Below are positions 21,676-29,878 of a stretch of 64,000 nt of DNA, in pieces. The stretch is from Modestobacter roseus (GTDB taxonomy: Bacteria; Actinomycetota; Actinomycetes; Mycobacteriales; Geodermatophilaceae), in contig NZ_VLKF01000001.1 in the NCBI RefSeq assembly GCF_007994135.1, positions 4,278,001-4,342,000 of the forward strand, read 5' to 3'. Each line of letters starts with the position of its first letter. Within the stretch, counting starts at the first letter, position 1. The notes under the pieces are model-generated. The model did no database searches. It worked only from the letters and a program-made list of their open reading frames with translations, and was not told where the DNA came from. Both the position numbers and the translations under genes were made by a program.

Positions 21676-24528
21676 GTGCCGCCCTCCAAGACGACCAAGT
21701 CCGCCACCAGCACCGGTGCCCGTGCGCCGCGCAAGCGTGCCGCCGCCGCCGGATCCCGGCCGCTGGTCATCGTGGAGTCGCCCACCAAGGCGAACAAGAT
21801 CGCGGGTTACCTCGGTGGCGACTACGTCGTGGAGGCCAGCGTCGGGCACATCCGCGACCTGCCGCGCAACGCAGCCGACGTGCCCGCCGCGCACAAGGGC
21901 GAGTCCTGGGCGCGGCTGGGCGTCGACGTCGACCACGGCTTCTCCCCGCTCTACGTGGTCAGCCCCGACCGCAAGCAGCAGGTCACCCGGCTCAAGCAGC
22001 TGGTGAAGGAAGCCAGCGAGATCTACCTCGCCACCGACGAGGACCGCGAGGGCGAGGCCATCGCCTGGCACCTGATCGACACCCTCAAGCCGAACGTGCC
22101 CATCCGCCGGATGGTCTTCCACGAGATCACCCGGGAGGCGATCGCCCGCGCGGTGGCCAACCCCCGCGAGCTCGACACCGCCCTGGTCGACGCCCAGGAG
22201 ACCCGCCGGATCCTCGACCGGCTCTACGGCTACGAGGTCTCCCCGGTGCTGTGGAAGAAGGTGCTCCCCAAGCTGTCGGCCGGCCGGGTGCAGTCGGTGG
22301 CCACCCGGATCGTGGTCGAGCGCGAACGCGCCCGGATGCGCTTCACCGCCGCGGACTACTGGAGCCTGGACGGCGTCTTCGAGGTCGCCGACAAGCGGGC
22401 CGGCGCCGACGCGGGTGAGCCGACGACCCTGCGCGCCCGGCTGGTGACCGTCGACGACAGCCGGGTCGCCACCGGCAAGGACTTCGACGCCGACACCGGC
22501 ACCGTCACCAGCAACGTCGTCCACCTCGACGAGGCCGGGGCCCGCGGCCTGGCGGCCCGGCTCGAGGGCCGCGCGGTGACGGTCAGCCGGGTCGACGAGC
22601 GGGACTACACCCGCAAGCCCTACGCGCCCTTCATCACCTCCAGCCTGCAGATGGAGGCCGGCCGCAAGTTCGGCTGGTCGTCGGCCCAGGTCATGCGGGT
22701 GGCCCAGCGGCTGTACGAGAACGGCCACATCACCTACATGCGGACCGACTCGACCAACCTCTCCAACGAGGCGATCAGCGCCGCCCGCCGGCAGGCCGCC
22801 GAGCTCTACGGCGACGCCTACGTGCCGGCCGAGCCGCGCCGCTACGCCACGAAGGACAAGGGCGCCCAGGAGGCGCACGAGGCGATCCGCCCCGCCGGCG
22901 ACTCCTTCCGCACCCCCGGCCAGCTGGCCGGGCAGCTGGCCCGCGACGAGTTCCGGCTCTACGAGCTGATCTGGCAGCGGACCATCGCCTCGCAGATGGC
23001 CAACGCCGTGGGCAAGACGCTGAGCATCCGGCTCGCCGGCAGCTCGAGCACCGGGGAGGCGGTCGAGTTCACCGCCTCCGGCCGGACCATCACCTTCCCC
23101 GGCTTCCTGCGCGCCTACGTCGAGGGCAAGGACGAGGGCTCCGGGAACGACGACGAGGCCGACGACAGCGAGCGCCGGCTGCCCCGCGTGGAGCAGGGCC
23201 AGCGGCTGGACACCCGCGAGCTGGACCCCAAGGGGCACACCACCAGCCCGCCGGCGCGCTACACCGAGCCGAGCCTCACCGCCCGGCTCCAGGAGCTCCG
23301 GATCGGCCGGCCGTCGACCTACGCGTCGATCATGCAGACCATCCAGGACCGCGGCTACGTGTGGAAGAAGGGCTCCGCGCTGGTCCCGTCCTTCATCGCC
23401 TTCGCCGTGGTGAACCTCCTCGAGCAGCACTTCGGCCAGCTGGTCGACTACGACTTCACCGCCCTGCTGGAGGACGAGCTCGACGAGATCGCCGCCGGCC
23501 GGCTGGGCCGGGTCGACTGGCTGACCGAGTTCTACTTCGGCGGCGAGGGCGGGCACGCCGGGGGCATCGGGGCGTCCGGTGGTCTCAAGTCCGTGATCGG
23601 CCAGCGGCTGGAGGAGATCGACGCCCGCGGCGTGAACTCCATCCCGCTGCGGGCCACCGGGCCGCAGGGGGAGCCGGTGGTCGTGCGGGTCGGCCGGTAC
23701 GGGCCCTACCTGCAGGCCGGCGGCGAGGAGGGCGCCCGGGTCAGCATCCCCGAGGAGATCGCGCCCGACGAGCTGACCAGCGAGAAGGTCCTCGAGCTGC
23801 TCAACGCGCCGTCGTCGGACCGCGAGCTGGGCACCGACCCGGAGTCCGGCTTCCCGGTCGCGGTGAAGGCCGGCCGGTACGGGCCCTACGTCACCACGCT
23901 GGTGCCCGAGGGCAGCAAGGAGCAGCCGCGCACCGCGAGCCTGTTCAAGACGATGTCGCCGGAGACGGTCACCCTCGAGCAGGCCCTGCGGCTGCTCACC
24001 CTGCCGCGCACGCTCGGTGCCGCGCCCGACGGTGAGGACATCCAGGCGCTCAACGGCCGGTACGGGCCCTACATCAAGAAGGGCACCGACTCCCGGTCGC
24101 TGGAGAGCGAGGACGCGCTCTTCACCATCACCCTCGACGAGGCGCTGGCGATCTTCGCCCAGCCCAAGCAGCGCGGCCGCGCCGCGGCGAAGGCCCCGCT
24201 CAAGGAGCTCGGCCCCGACCCGGTCAGCCAGGGGCAGGTCACCGTGCGCGAGGGCCGCTTCGGGCCCTACGTCACCGACGGCGAGGTCAACGCCAGCCTG
24301 CGCAAGGGCGACGAGGTGGAGACCATCACCCTCGAGCGGGCCGCGGAGCTGCTGGCCGACCGCCGTGAGCGGGCGCCGGTGAAGAAGAAGGCGGCGAAGA
24401 AGACCGCGGCCAAGAAGGCGCCGGCGAAGAAGGCGACCGCGAAGAAGGCGACGGCGAAGAAGACGACGACGAAGAAGGCCGCCCCGGCGGCCGCCGACGT
24501 CGCCGAGCCGGTCTCCGCGAGCAGCTGA
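21676..24528 (+). CDS. topA: DNA topoisomerase I
   Basis: A 950-residue type IA topoisomerase relaxing negative supercoils. The Toprim domain holds LVIVESPTKANKIAGYLG near residue 33 and TDEDREGEAIAWH near residue 120. The catalytic Tyr is in GHITYMRTDSTN, about residue 354. The C-terminus carries four topoisomerase repeat modules recognisable by GRYGPY/GRFGPY and has no zinc-finger cysteines. It ends in a Lys/Ala-rich basic tail (KKAAKKTAAKK type), as in actinobacterial enzymes, where such tails help DNA grip and processivity. GTG 21676 follows AGGAG by six bases. Position next to the DNA polymerase genes matches Rv3646c. Confidence 0.97.
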   Translation: MPPSKTTKSATSTGARAPRKRAAAAGSRPLVIVESPTKANKIAGYLGGDYVVEASVGHIRDLPRNAADVPAAHKGESWARLGVDVDHGFSPLYVVSPDRKQQVTRLKQLVKEASEIYLATDEDREGEAIAWHLIDTLKPNVPIRRMVFHEITREAIARAVANPRELDTALVDAQETRRILDRLYGYEVSPVLWKKVLPKLSAGRVQSVATRIVVERERARMRFTAADYWSLDGVFEVADKRAGADAGEPTTLRARLVTVDDSRVATGKDFDADTGTVTSNVVHLDEAGARGLAARLEGRAVTVSRVDERDYTRKPYAPFITSSLQMEAGRKFGWSSAQVMRVAQRLYENGHITYMRTDSTNLSNEAISAARRQAAELYGDAYVPAEPRRYATKDKGAQEAHEAIRPAGDSFRTPGQLAGQLARDEFRLYELIWQRTIASQMANAVGKTLSIRLAGSSSTGEAVEFTASGRTITFPGFLRAYVEGKDEGSGNDDEADDSERRLPRVEQGQRLDTRELDPKGHTTSPPARYTEPSLTARLQELRIGRPSTYASIMQTIQDRGYVWKKGSALVPSFIAFAVVNLLEQHFGQLVDYDFTALLEDELDEIAAGRLGRVDWLTEFYFGGEGGHAGGIGASGGLKSVIGQRLEEIDARGVNSIPLRATGPQGEPVVVRVGRYGPYLQAGGEEGARVSIPEEIAPDELTSEKVLELLNAPSSDRELGTDPESGFPVAVKAGRYGPYVTTLVPEGSKEQPRTASLFKTMSPETVTLEQALRLLTLPRTLGAAPDGEDIQALNGRYGPYIKKGTDSRSLESEDALFTITLDEALAIFAQPKQRGRAAAKAPLKELGPDPVSQGQVTVREGRFGPYVTDGEVNASLRKGDEVETITLERAAELLADRRERAPVKKKAAKKTAAKKAPAKKATAKKATAKKTTTKKAAPAAADVAEPVSASS

Positions 24529-24542
24529 GGCGGGGGCGCGCG

Positions 24543-25301
24543 GTGGAGGGCTGGGACCGGCGCCGGACGTCGTTCGGCGCGGTCGCCGCCGAGTACGCCG
24601 CGCTGCGCCCGTCCTACCCGGCCGACGCGGTCGCCTTCCTGCTGGGGCCGGCACCCCGAGGGGTGGAGCCGCTGCGGGTGCTCGACCTGGGCGCCGGCAC
24701 CGGCCTGCTCACCGACGTCCTGCTTGCCGCCGGGCACGACGTCGTCGCGGTCGACCCGTCCGAGCCGATGCTCGACCAGCTGCGGGCCCGGCTGCCGCAC
24801 GTCCCGGCGGCGGTCGGCGGGGCCGAGGCGATCCCGCTGCCCGACGGCGACGTCGACGCGGTGGTCGCCGGCCAGGCCGCGCACTGGTTCGACGTCGGGC
24901 CGGCGGCGGCCGAGCTGCGCCGGGTGCTGCGCCCGGGAGGCGTGGTCGGCTTCGTCTGGAACACCCGCGACGAGCGGGTGCCGTGGGTGGCCGCGCTCGA
25001 GCAACTGCTCGCCGACGAGGCGCGCGACCACGAGGCCGACCAGACGGTCGTCGACCGGTTCGCCGCCGCGCTGCCGGCCGAGGTCGCGACCGCCGACTCC
25101 GGCACCGTCCAGGAGGTGACCCCGGAGCAGGTGGTGGTCGGGATCGGCACCCGCAGCTACGCGGCCACCATGGACGCCCCTCGTCGGGCGGAGCTCCTCG
25201 GCCGGGTGCGGCGCCTGCTCGCCGAGCACCCCGACACGCGTGGCCAGGAGGTCCTCCAGCTGCCGTACACGACCCGGGCCCACCGGCTCGGCCTCCGCTG
25301 A
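24543..25301 (+). CDS. Class I SAM-dependent methyltransferase
   Basis: A 252-residue methyltransferase. Motif I is VLDLGAGTGLLTDVL (about residues 44-58), with VVAVDPSEPMLDQLR as the acidic strand-end, and VDAVVAGQAAHWFDV plus ELRRVLRPGGVVGFVWN as the later core strands. The N-terminal SFGAVAAEYAALRPSYP pattern is common in the UbiE/Cfa-like family with an AHWF motif. It starts at GTG 14 bases after the topA stop and may be cotranscribed. The substrate is unknown. Confidence 0.88.
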   Translation: MEGWDRRRTSFGAVAAEYAALRPSYPADAVAFLLGPAPRGVEPLRVLDLGAGTGLLTDVLLAAGHDVVAVDPSEPMLDQLRARLPHVPAAVGGAEAIPLPDGDVDAVVAGQAAHWFDVGPAAAELRRVLRPGGVVGFVWNTRDERVPWVAALEQLLADEARDHEADQTVVDRFAAALPAEVATADSGTVQEVTPEQVVVGIGTRSYAATMDAPRRAELLGRVRRLLAEHPDTRGQEVLQLPYTTRAHRLGLR

Positions 25302-25365
25302 GCCCGGCCCGGCCCCGCCCACCCCACCGCGGAAGCTGGCCGTTCCGTCACCCCCGACCGGTACG

Positions 25366-27831
25366 GTGACCCCGCCGCCGTGGCCTGCGGCCACCCGACA
25401 CCACTCACCCCCGGGGGTCCTGATCAGCTCCGACCCGGACGGGCCGTCCCCGCACGGCCCGTCAGCAGACCACCGGCCGGACGCCGGTCCCGCCGACGTG
25501 CCCGGCACCGGGTCCGGCGGGGTGGTCGACGGCGCGCCGGTCGCTGACGAGCCGCGCGGCGTGCCCGCCGATGGGCTGTCACCCGCGGGCACCCCGACGC
25601 CCGAGGGGGCCGGAGTGCCGCTGGCCGGGCTGCCCGAGCGCCCCTGGCGCGCCGAGCACGCGCCGTCCGGGACCGAGCCCGCCGCCGACGCCGCGGCCGA
25701 GGCCACCGGCAGCGACGACGGAGCCGGTCCGGACGGCGACGCACTGGACGGCGGTGTCGGCATCGCCTCCCGGATCCGGGCCGTGCTGCGGGTGCGCGAC
25801 TTCCGCAAGCTCTGGCTGTCCACCGCGCTGTCCAGCTTCGGGGACTGGCTGGGGCTGCTGGCCATCACCTTCACCGCGTACTCGCTGGTCGACGGCTACG
25901 CGGCGAACTTCGCCCTCGGCGGTGTGCTGATCTTCCGGCTGCTGCCGGCGATCGTGCTCGGCCCGCTGGCCGGCGCCTTCGCCGACCGGTTCGACCGGCG
26001 CAAGACGATGGTGATCACCGACGTCGTCCGGTTCGGGCTCTTCGCCTCGATCCCGCTGGTCGGCGACCTGCTGTGGCTGTTCATCGCCCAGTTCCTCATC
26101 GAGGCCGTCAGCCTGTTCTGGATCCCGGCCAAGGACGCCGCCGTGCCCAACATGGTGCGGAAGGACCAGTTGGAGGCGGCCAACCAGCTCTCCCTGGTCA
26201 CCACCTACGGCCTCACGCCGGTGCTGGCCGCCGGGGTCTTCGCCGTGCTCACCGCTGCCGGCGGGCTCGGTGAACTCGTCCCCGCGGTCGACGAGGCCGA
26301 CTTGGCGCTGTACCTCAACGCGCTGACCTTCCTGGTCGCCGCGGTCGTCATCTGGAACCTGCCCTCGATCAGCGGCCGGCGGGCCGAGGGCACCAAGGTC
26401 ACCGGGGACGGTTTCCTCAGGTCGCTGGTGAAGGGGTTCTCCTTCGCCGGGCACACCCCGCTGGTCCGTGGTCTCGTCATCGGGATCACCGGGGCGTTCG
26501 TCGCCGCCGGCGTGGTCATCGCGACCGCACAGGCGTTCGTCATGTCCATGGGGGCCGGGGCCGCCGCCTACGCACTCCTCTTCGGCGCGGTCTTCGTCGG
26601 CCTCGGCCTGGGCATCGCCGTGGGGCCGGGCGTCGCCCGCGATCTGTCCCGGGAGCGGCTCTTCGGCGTCGCGATCGTCTGCGCCGGCGCCGCCGTCGGG
26701 CTGCTCGCCTGGACGTTCACGCTCTGGCTCGCGCTGGTGATGGTGCTGCTGATGGGCTTCTTCGCCGGCATCGCCTACCTGGCGGGCTTCACCCTGCTGG
26801 GCACCGAGGTCGAGGACGAGCTCCGTGGGCGCACCTTCGCCCTGGTGCAGTCACTGGTCCGCGCGGCGCTGATCCTCTCGTTGGCCGTCGCCCCGTTCGG
26901 CGTCGGCGTGATCGCCCGGTTCACGGTCGAGCTGGGGCCCGTGGCCTTCACGGTCACCGGTGAGCGGCTGATGCTGTTCGTCGCCGGGGTCCTCGCGGTC
27001 GGGGTGGGCCTGGTCGCCTACCGGCAGATGGACGACGGGCGACCGGTGCCCCTGATCGCCGACGTGCTCACCGCGCTGCGCCGGGACACCACCGCCCGCC
27101 GCCGGCTGGCCGGGGGTGGCGTGCTCATCGCCTTCGAGGGCGGCGAGGGGGCGGGAAAGTCCACGCAGGTCCGCCGCCTGCACGAGTGGCTGACCGAGGA
27201 GGGCCTGGGCGCCCGCACGACCCTCGAGCCGGGCGGGACGCCCTCCGGCGGGCGGATCCGCGCCATCCTGCTCGACCCGGCCAGCTCCGGGCTCTCCCCG
27301 CGGTCGGAGGCGTTGCTCTACGCCGCCGACCGGGCGCAGCACGTGCACGACGTGCTGCGACCCGCGCTCGACGCCGGGGAGGTGGTCATCACCGACCGGT
27401 TCGTCGACAGCTCGCTGGCCTACCAGGGCGCGGGCCGGACCATCCCCATGGACGACGTCCGCTCGATCTCCCGCTGGGCCACCCAGGGCCTGCAGCCCGA
27501 CCTCACGGTGCTGCTCGACCTCCCGCCGGAGGTCGGGCTGGCCCGCGCCCGCGGCCGCGCCGCCGCCGACCGGATGGAGTCGGAGTCGCTGGAGTTCCAC
27601 CAGCGGGTCCGCCAGACGTTCGTGGCACTGGCCGAGGCCGAGCCGGACCGCTACCTGGTGCTCGACGCCCGGCAGTCGCCCGACGAACTGGCCGCCGCGA
27701 TCCGCCGGCGGGTCAGCGTCCTGCTGGAGGGTCTGCCGCTCCAGCAGCCGGCCAAGCTCCCCACGCCGCGGGGTCGCCGGGGGAGCGAGCACGGCGTGCA
27801 GACCGGGTCCACCCCCCAGTTGCACCCCTGA
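25366..27831 (+). CDS. tmk: MFS transporter fused to thymidylate kinase
   Basis: One open frame joins a major facilitator protein and dTMP kinase. After an acidic, Pro/Gly-rich arm of about 130 residues comes RVRDFRKLWLSTALSSFGDWLG and about 12 membrane segments, with GAFADRFDRRKTM as the MFS loop 2-3 motif. From about residue 585 it is a complete Tmk: P-loop LIAFEGGEGAGKSTQVRRL, TLEPGGTPSGGRIR, the ITDRFVDSSLAYQG catalytic segment, and LPPEVGLARARGR. The kinase makes dTDP from dTMP; the fusion would fix it at the membrane. The start is uncertain: GTG 25366 is the first in-frame choice after the methyltransferase, GTG 25498 is another, and neither has a good ribosome site. holB follows after 14 bases. 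Confidence 0.9.
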   Translation: MTPPPWPAATRHHSPPGVLISSDPDGPSPHGPSADHRPDAGPADVPGTGSGGVVDGAPVADEPRGVPADGLSPAGTPTPEGAGVPLAGLPERPWRAEHAPSGTEPAADAAAEATGSDDGAGPDGDALDGGVGIASRIRAVLRVRDFRKLWLSTALSSFGDWLGLLAITFTAYSLVDGYAANFALGGVLIFRLLPAIVLGPLAGAFADRFDRRKTMVITDVVRFGLFASIPLVGDLLWLFIAQFLIEAVSLFWIPAKDAAVPNMVRKDQLEAANQLSLVTTYGLTPVLAAGVFAVLTAAGGLGELVPAVDEADLALYLNALTFLVAAVVIWNLPSISGRRAEGTKVTGDGFLRSLVKGFSFAGHTPLVRGLVIGITGAFVAAGVVIATAQAFVMSMGAGAAAYALLFGAVFVGLGLGIAVGPGVARDLSRERLFGVAIVCAGAAVGLLAWTFTLWLALVMVLLMGFFAGIAYLAGFTLLGTEVEDELRGRTFALVQSLVRAALILSLAVAPFGVGVIARFTVELGPVAFTVTGERLMLFVAGVLAVGVGLVAYRQMDDGRPVPLIADVLTALRRDTTARRRLAGGGVLIAFEGGEGAGKSTQVRRLHEWLTEEGLGARTTLEPGGTPSGGRIRAILLDPASSGLSPRSEALLYAADRAQHVHDVLRPALDAGEVVITDRFVDSSLAYQGAGRTIPMDDVRSISRWATQGLQPDLTVLLDLPPEVGLARARGRAAADRMESESLEFHQRVRQTFVALAEAEPDRYLVLDARQSPDELAAAIRRRVSVLLEGLPLQQPAKLPTPRGRRGSEHGVQTGSTPQLHP

Positions 27832-27845
27832 GCGAGAGTGGATCC

Positions 27846-29030
27846 GTGACCACCGCCGCCCCACCCGCCGGGGTCTGGGCCGACGTCGTCGGCCAGCCCG
27901 CCGTCGTCGCCGAGCTGCAGGCCGCCATCGCCTCGCCGACGGCGATGACCCACGCCTGGCTGTTCACCGGGCCGCCCGGGTCGGGGCGCTCGGTGGCCGC
28001 CCGTGCGTTCGCCGCCGCGCTCCAGTGCCCCCACGGCGGCGACGGCACCTGCCACGAGTGCCGGACCGTGCTGGCCGGCAGCCACGCCGACGTCCACCGC
28101 GTGGTGCCGGAGGGCCTGTCCATCGGCGTCGCCGAGGTGCGCCAGATCGTGCGCACCGCCGGCCGTGCGCCGTCCGGGGGGCGGTGGCAGGTGGTCGTCG
28201 TCGAGGACGCCGACCGGATGACCGAGCAGGCGTCGAACACGGTGCTCAAGATGCTCGAGGAGCCGCCGCCGCGCACGGTGTTCCTGCTCTGCGCGCCGTC
28301 GCTGCACCCCGATGACGTGCCGGTCACCATCCGCTCGCGCTGCCGGGTCGTGGCGCTGCGCACCCCCCGGATCGAGGCAGTCGCCGAGGTGCTCACCCGG
28401 CGCGACGGTGTCGACCCGGCGCTGGCCGCGTGGTCGGCAGCTGCCGCCGGCGGGCACGTGGGCCGGGCCCGGCACCTGGCCCAGGACGAGTCGGCCCGGC
28501 TGGCCCGCAAGGCGGTGCTGGACATCCCGCTGTCGCTGGTCTCGCTGGCCGCCTGTCTCAACGCCGCCGACGACCTGGTGGCCGCCGCCAAGGAGGAGTC
28601 CGACCGGACCACCGCCGAGGTCGACGCCGTCGAGACCGACGCGGTCAAGGCGAGCCTCGGCGTCGGCGCCCGCGGACCGGGGGTGGCCGCGGCCAGCCGC
28701 GGAGCCGGTCAGCTCAAGGAGCTGGAGAAGCGGCAGAAGTCCCGCGCGACCCGGCTCGGCCGCGACTCGCTGGACCGCGCGCTGGTCGACCTCGCCGCCC
28801 TGTACCGGGACGCGCTGGTGATCAGCTCGGCCGGGGGAGCGGAGGCGGGGGTGCCGCTGGCCCACCCGGACCGGCGCGCGGACGCGGTCGAGCTGGCCCG
28901 GCGGATCGGGGCGGACGGCGCGCTGCGGCGCATCGACGCGGTGCTGGCCGCCCGCACCGCGCTGGAGCAGAACGTCAAGCCGCAGATCGCCGTGGAGGCG
29001 CTGACCGTGGCCCTGCGGCTGCCGGCCTGA
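27846..29030 (+). CDS. holB: DNA polymerase III subunit delta'
   Basis: A 394-residue clamp-loader subunit. It begins GVWADVVGQPAVVAELQAAI. The P-loop is the degenerate delta' form GPPGSGRS, with Arg for Lys. Cysteines in CPHGGDGTCHEC form the zinc-module region. RWQVVVVEDADRMTEQASNTVLKMLEEPP and SRCRV (the SRC finger) are diagnostic. A basic coiled segment (LKELEKRQKSRATRLGR) sits in the collar domain. GTG 27846 is close behind the tmk fusion; tmk-holB adjacency is widespread in bacteria. Rv3644c is the mycobacterial counterpart. Confidence 0.94.
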   Translation: MTTAAPPAGVWADVVGQPAVVAELQAAIASPTAMTHAWLFTGPPGSGRSVAARAFAAALQCPHGGDGTCHECRTVLAGSHADVHRVVPEGLSIGVAEVRQIVRTAGRAPSGGRWQVVVVEDADRMTEQASNTVLKMLEEPPPRTVFLLCAPSLHPDDVPVTIRSRCRVVALRTPRIEAVAEVLTRRDGVDPALAAWSAAAAGGHVGRARHLAQDESARLARKAVLDIPLSLVSLAACLNAADDLVAAAKEESDRTTAEVDAVETDAVKASLGVGARGPGVAAASRGAGQLKELEKRQKSRATRLGRDSLDRALVDLAALYRDALVISSAGGAEAGVPLAHPDRRADAVELARRIGADGALRRIDAVLAARTALEQNVKPQIAVEALTVALRLPA

Positions 29031-29068
29031 CCCACCGGGGGCTGCGCGGCGCCGGCGCACCGGTGCCG

Positions 29069-29074
29069 TAAGCT
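29069..29074 (+). promoter_or_regulatory. -10 element for tRNA-Thr
   Basis: TAAGCT lies 15 bases before the first tRNA base, so transcription could begin about 7-8 bases upstream of the mature 5' end. No convincing -35 is visible. Confidence 0.45.
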
Positions 29075-29089
29075 CTCCGTCGCACGCCC

Positions 29090-29162
29090 GCCGCCTTAGC
29101 TCAGTCGGTAGAGCATCTCACTCGTAATGAGAAGGTCGTCGGTTCGATTCCGACAGGCGGCT
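29090..29162 (+). tRNA. tRNA-Thr (anticodon CGT)
   Basis: A 73-base cloverleaf. The acceptor stem GCCGCCT pairs with AGGCGGC. The D arm is GCTC/GAGC. The anticodon stem TCTCA/TGAGA encloses the loop CTCGTAA with anticodon CGT, which reads ACG threonine codons. The T arm is GTCGG-TTCGATT-CCGAC. The discriminator base is T and CCA is not encoded. All stems pair perfectly. Confidence 0.97.
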
Positions 29163-29243
29163 CTCCAGTTCCCCCGGCCAGTGGTCCGCCCTGGCCGGCG
29201 CCGCCCTGTCGTGCGCGGTGCCCTCCGCTGATCACCTGACGAG

Positions 29244-29287
29244 ACGCCGACGGCGGCGCACCCGGGTGGGTGCGCCGCCGTCGGCGT
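29244..29287. terminator. Bidirectional terminator between tRNA-Thr and ppa
   Basis: A perfect 20-bp stem (29244-29263 with 29268-29287) around the loop gggt. It lies between converging transcripts and would end both the tRNA and the ppa message. It is the longest perfect hairpin in the window. Confidence 0.8.
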
Positions 29288-29332
29288 GCGTGCTCGGCGA
29301 TCCGGCCGGAGCCGGGTCAGGGTGGACGGGGG

Positions 29333-29824
29333 TCAGTGGCTGCCGGCGTCGAGGGCCCGCTGGCGGGAGGCCTCGATCTCGGCCTCGGCCTCGGCGCGCC
29401 CGACCCACTCGGCGCCCTCGACCGACTTGCCCGGCTCGAGGTCCTTGTAGGTCTCGAAGAAGTGCTGGATCTCCAGCCGGTCGAACTCCGACACGTCGCC
29501 GATGTCCTGCAGGTGGGCCATCCGCGGGTCGGTCGCCGGGATGGTGAGGACCTTGTCGTCCCCCCCGGCCTCGTCGGTCATCCGGAACATCCCGATGGCC
29601 CGGCAGGTGATGAGGCACCCGGGGAAGGTCGGCTCCTCCAGCAGGACGAGCGCGTCCAGCGGGTCACCGTCCATCCCGAGGGTCTCCTCGATGTACCCGT
29701 AGTCCGCGGGGTACCGGGTCGAGGTGAACAGCATCCGGTCCAGGCGGATGCGTCCGGTGGCGTGGTCCAGCTCGTACTTGTTCCGCTGGCCCTTGGGGAT
29801 TTCTACCGTCACGTCGAACTGCAC
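29333..29824 (-). CDS. ppa: Soluble inorganic pyrophosphatase, family I
   Basis: A 163-residue Mg-dependent pyrophosphatase of normal bacterial length. It hydrolyses PPi to drive biosynthetic reactions. Active-site segments are [12 protein letters not shown] near the N-terminus, [32 protein letters not shown] (the DGDPLDALV signature, about residues 55-63), and [13 protein letters not shown]. The C-terminal helix contains [13 protein letters not shown]. It is the Rv3628 counterpart and is divergent from the carboxypeptidase gene. Confidence 0.97.
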   Translation of the reverse strand: MQFDVTVEIPKGQRNKYELDHATGRIRLDRMLFTSTRYPADYGYIEETLGMDGDPLDALVLLEEPTFPGCLITCRAIGMFRMTDEAGGDDKVLTIPATDPRMAHLQDIGDVSEFDRLEIQHFFETYKDLEPGKSVEGAEWVGRAEAEAEIEASRQRALDAGSH

Positions 29825-29878
29825 GCGGATAGTGTGGCCTACGACCGCCCGCCGCGTCGGCGGAGGTCACTCCGGGGG

